Below, piece after piece: positions 61,279 to 64,000 of a stretch of DNA of 64,000 nt. The DNA is taken from positions 85,419,062 to 85,483,061 of the forward strand of contig NC_134367.1 of assembly GCF_035582795.1 (NCBI RefSeq), written 5' to 3'. The stretch is from Mycteria americana. Lineage: Eukaryota > Chordata > Aves > Ciconiiformes > Ciconiidae. Every line of letters starts with the position of its first letter. The first letter of the stretch is position 1. The notes beneath the pieces are model-generated. The model was not told the origin of the DNA. It did not search any database and saw nothing but the letters and a program-made list of their open reading frames with translations. A program made the translations under genes and the position numbers.

Positions 61279-61320
61279 ATGATGTCCTTGGATGGACCGC
61301 AGAAGACAATCAGTAACCCG
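61279..61320 (+). CDS. LGALS8: LGALS8 (galectin-8), first coding segment only
   Basis: Galectin-8 is a tandem-repeat beta-galactoside-binding lectin with two carbohydrate-recognition domains. It acts outside cells in adhesion and in the cytosol as a sensor of damaged vesicles. Only the N-terminal 14 residues, MMSLDGPQKTISNP, are here, ending at CCG|GTAACT in phase 0. This matches the MM-SL-xxLQ-xxI-x-NP start of vertebrate galectin-8 (human MMLSLNNLQNIIYNP) and the known exon break before the VPFVGTI segment. Gene order after EDARADD on the same strand supports it. The -3 base is A at the first ATG. The next exon was not found up to 64000, so both lectin domains lie outside the window. Confidence 0.85.
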
Positions 61321-63870
61321 GTAACTCCCCTGTCATGTCAACAACTTCTCCCTTGGGAAATAGGACTTTGCTGTTTTATGTCAATAGTTAGTACTCGTGC
61401 TGTTTTGCACAGTGAGGGGTGTTACTGAGAACTCTTTGCATTGCTCAGGTATTTGAGCAAGAATGTCACAGGTGACACTAGGAGCTGATGGTGTTTAGAA
61501 ATTGTGCTGTAAACAAATGGACACTTAATGCACAGGACTTCCAAAACAGGAAGGAAGTTCTGTCAGCCTTGGAGGGTAATCCTTTTCATATACAGCTTAT
61601 TGGAAGTCTGGCATTTCTGCAGAATGTGCTAGATTGAAAGTGAAAATATGATAAGCAGTGTTTTCGCTCCTAATTCTCTGTAAACATGGGTGGTGCCTGG
61701 CAGCCCTCGTGAAATTTTTTTTTTGTGGTGCTTGTAACTTCAGTCTGAACAATTAAACTTGGAATCTTTTTTGATAGTTGATATCTTACCTTACAATAAA
61801 TCCTGTTTAGTAAGGGAGACTTGAGCTAACATGATTCAGCCATTGCAGAGAGTGGATTTGATGGAATGTTGTTTGCCTAGCTTAGAGTCTGGAGACTTTC
61901 TCTGAAAAGCTCTAGTATTCTCATGATCTGGGACAGCAGCCTGACAATGGCATGTGGCTAGAGGGGTGGGCTGGAGCTGTGCTTTTCATTGTATCTTTAA
62001 AAAGGTAGTTCCTTTGAGCCTGCAGGAAAGAGTATTTTTAACATTCTGTGCTAAAACTCTTAGAAAATATTAAAGTCTGTAGAGTATCTATGTGGAGTGT
62101 ACAGTAGTGCAGATGTGCACAGGACTTCCTTATCTATTGCAGCTTTGCACTGATACACGCCTCTCCCCTCAGTGAATCTGATTGTTCAGTCCCACTATAT
62201 GTTCACTGCTTGCAAAGTGGATAGAGTTAGGGATGACGGGGGAATAGCTTCAACCTTCTTCAAAGAACCCAGCTGGGAGATGAAGAAAAGCTGCGTGGAG
62301 ATTTACTAGAAGGTGGAAGGACTGAACTGCAAAAGGAAAGGGAGGATGAAAGTTGGTAGATGGGGATTTTGGTGGGAGAGGAGGATTAGGAGGTGTTTAG
62401 GACAAATAATCTGTGTAAGGGAGAGAGTAAGAGTTCAGCAAAATTGGATGGCTGCAAGGGGACTGATGAGTATGATGGGTGACAAGACCAGGGTGGAGAA
62501 TATAAAGGGGTAAACTAGGGCTTTGGAGTCGAGAGTCTAAGGTGGGAAGGATTTGGGATTGGAATATGGAGACAAAGTTAGGAAAGATTGTGCTGATAAC
62601 CTCAGGACAGCCTCCAGACAAGGCCATGTGCAACCTGCTCTATCTGACCTTGCTTTGAGCAAGGCATTGACACCAGTTGTGTCTTCCAGCCTCAGCTCTT
62701 CTGTGATTCTGTCACTTGTGTGATACCACAAGATGAACTTAGTAGGGAAGGAGGAGGGGAAGCTATGAAGATTTCACTGTTTCAGTGAATTGTTCCATGA
62801 GCAGCAAAACTTAAGAGCTTTATTACAGGTTTGAGTCTGAGACATTTCTTCACTACTGCACTGTTCTGAATCATCCAGAAAATCCTGCTTTCCTCTTTAT
62901 GCCCTTTACTCCACCCATCTGGCAAGAAATGTTGTCATGCCACATCTGATGGGGCAGCTGTCCGCTACCCAGCAAGCTGGATGAAAGCTGTGTTATCGCA
63001 GTCCTTTCCTCTGTAAGAGCATAATCTGTCCTCTTGTTTTATGAAAACTGGCAGATATTAGAAAGAACTTGATCTTCGAGACGTCTCAAACTCAGTTGAC
63101 ATTGACCAATTGGCTTCAGAGGTAATTTTTGGAGGTCTGGAAGAGAGCTGGGATGCTGGTAGATCTTGTGATATCACAAGCATTACTCTTAATGAGAAAA
63201 AATTAGTAGAAGAAAGTCTTGAGACGTGAGAAAATCACAGGCACATTCTGTGATGACAAAACCTCATTAAATCTGTAGTATTGCACCCAGGAAATGCTCT
63301 GTTAGGGCTTTGCAGATTCCATGTTTGAGCTTCTGAAGAGTTCATGGGCCAAGCTTCTTTTTCCTTAAATAAACGCATCCTTTTGAATGTAAAGTAGGTT
63401 TTTTGCCACAGCTTCTCTTCTGGGGGTAAATAACTGATCCACTAGAGTGGTTAAGTCCCAGCATCCCTGGCCTGTGTCTGTATGTTTCTCTGGTTCATCT
63501 TTGGAGACTGAACCAGTAATTTATTACTCTACTGCATTACTCAGAGCTACTATCCCTCAAGAGCAGTGTGTTAAACTAAAATAATCAAGATATGTTTTTT
63601 CTTATTTATTATTATTGTTCTTATTCGTTGAATAAAAATGAGCCTCTTGTGTACAGCTTGTATATTGAGGAACCAAGCTACTACCAGTAAGCAAAGGGAT
63701 TTCAGCCTATTTATTCTTCTACTTTTAACACGTAATTTCACATTTTGGTTCTCCTCTACTGCATCTGCTTAAGCCAATAAAAATACACGAGACTTAAAAC
63801 AACCTGACCATTTGTGAGCTTATGCTTGAGAAGCATGTTCTTTAAGTCTATTTTGCCTGATGTAGAAGAC
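61321..63870 (+). other. LGALS8 intron after the first coding exon (partial)
   Basis: Non-coding, with a decayed CR1 3' end at about 62585-62735 and poly(T) 61718-61727. No galectin exon was recognised. Confidence 0.65.
62585..62735 (+). mobile_element. Old CR1 LINE 3'-end relic
   Basis: GTGCAACCTGCTCTATCTGACC followed by TTGCTTTGAGCAAGG and CTTCCAGCCTCAGCTCTTCTGTGATTCTGT matches the generic CR1 3' end (CTGCTTTGAGCA, CCTTCCAACCTCA, TGTGATTCTGTGAT) with many changes. It is a different and older subfamily than the 32- and 58-kb copies. Confidence 0.75.
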
Positions 63871-64000
63871 TGTAGCGGACTGATGCAGGGACTCCGATAG
63901 AGGGGTAAATTGAAGACCCTTTATTGAAGTATTCCATGGCCCATATCCTTTCTAATTGTTTACACACGCGCTCCTGAGAGAACTCCTATTGGTCTACCTG
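63871..64000 (-). mobile_element. Retroviral LTR, minus strand, cut by window end
   Basis: Read on the minus strand, the segment ends with AATAAA (63920-63925), then AATTTACCCCTCTATCGGAG and CCCTGCATCAGTCCGCTACA, a layout typical of LTR R/U5 ending in CA. The plus-strand boundary begins TG at 63871. The rest of the LTR lies to the right, so whether it is solo or part of a provirus is unknown. It is unrelated by eye to the LTRs at 48 and 50 kb. Confidence 0.65.

Noticed and set aside
63061-63122. Possible exon between ACTGGCAG and GAGGTAATTT
   Set aside because: No galectin similarity in any frame, and the frame giving the most protein-like sequence has a stop next to the acceptor.
1-64000. 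tRNA, rRNA, CRISPR arrays or bacterial-type operons
   Set aside because: None seen. The sequence is vertebrate nuclear DNA. Intronic snoRNAs or microRNAs cannot be ruled out without a covariance or folding search.

Overview
This is vertebrate nuclear DNA, almost certainly from a bird. It has large introns with GT-AG splice sites and three CpG-rich promoter islands. Its dispersed repeats are CR1 LINEs ending in the 8-bp ATTCTATG-type tail, plus a solo-style LTR and a small provirus of a type common in birds. The species cannot be fixed from the sequence. Three genes are recognisable from protein similarity recalled from memory. They lie in the order ERO1B (minus), EDARADD (plus), LGALS8 (plus), the same order as on human 1q42-43, so this is a conserved syntenic block.  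Layout. 1-19.5 kb holds the 5' part of ERO1B on the minus strand: coding exons 1-6 at 19098-19000, 14251-14132, 8912-8829, 8426-8385, 3947-3865 and 1957-1884. All join in frame, and the remaining exons lie beyond the left edge. 18.55-19.78 kb is the ERO1B CpG island. It carries a perfect ER-stress element (CCAAT-N9-CCACG) and a ZNF143-type site. 19.8-28.0 kb is intergenic with one CR1 fragment. 28.0-46.9 kb is the whole of EDARADD: six coding exons (28321-28351, 33738-33799, 35511-35550, 38521-38609, 41449-41494, 44027-44403) that splice to a 214-residue death-domain adaptor, followed by a 3'UTR of about 2.45 kb ending near an AATAAA at 46856. 46.9-58.6 kb is intergenic. It contains a 2.7-kb minus-strand provirus lacking gag/pol/env (47791-50482) with two LTRs, a lysine-type primer site, a polypurine tract and a 5-bp target duplication. 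It also contains two CR1 copies and a minisatellite. 58.6-59.25 kb is a CpG island, the presumed LGALS8 promoter. The first LGALS8 coding segment is at 61279-61320 and the rest of the gene lies beyond the right edge. A minus-strand LTR is cut by the right end of the window.  Function. The three genes are neighbours by descent and do not form a pathway. ERO1B drives oxidative protein folding in the ER. EDARADD links the ectodysplasin receptor EDAR to NF-kB signalling in skin appendages. LGALS8 is a tandem-repeat galectin. I found no tRNA, rRNA, CRISPR or novel multi-gene system. The most useful observations are regulatory (ERSE and ZNF143 sites at ERO1B), splicing-related (a CAG-TAG tandem acceptor in EDARADD) and the structure of the proviral element.
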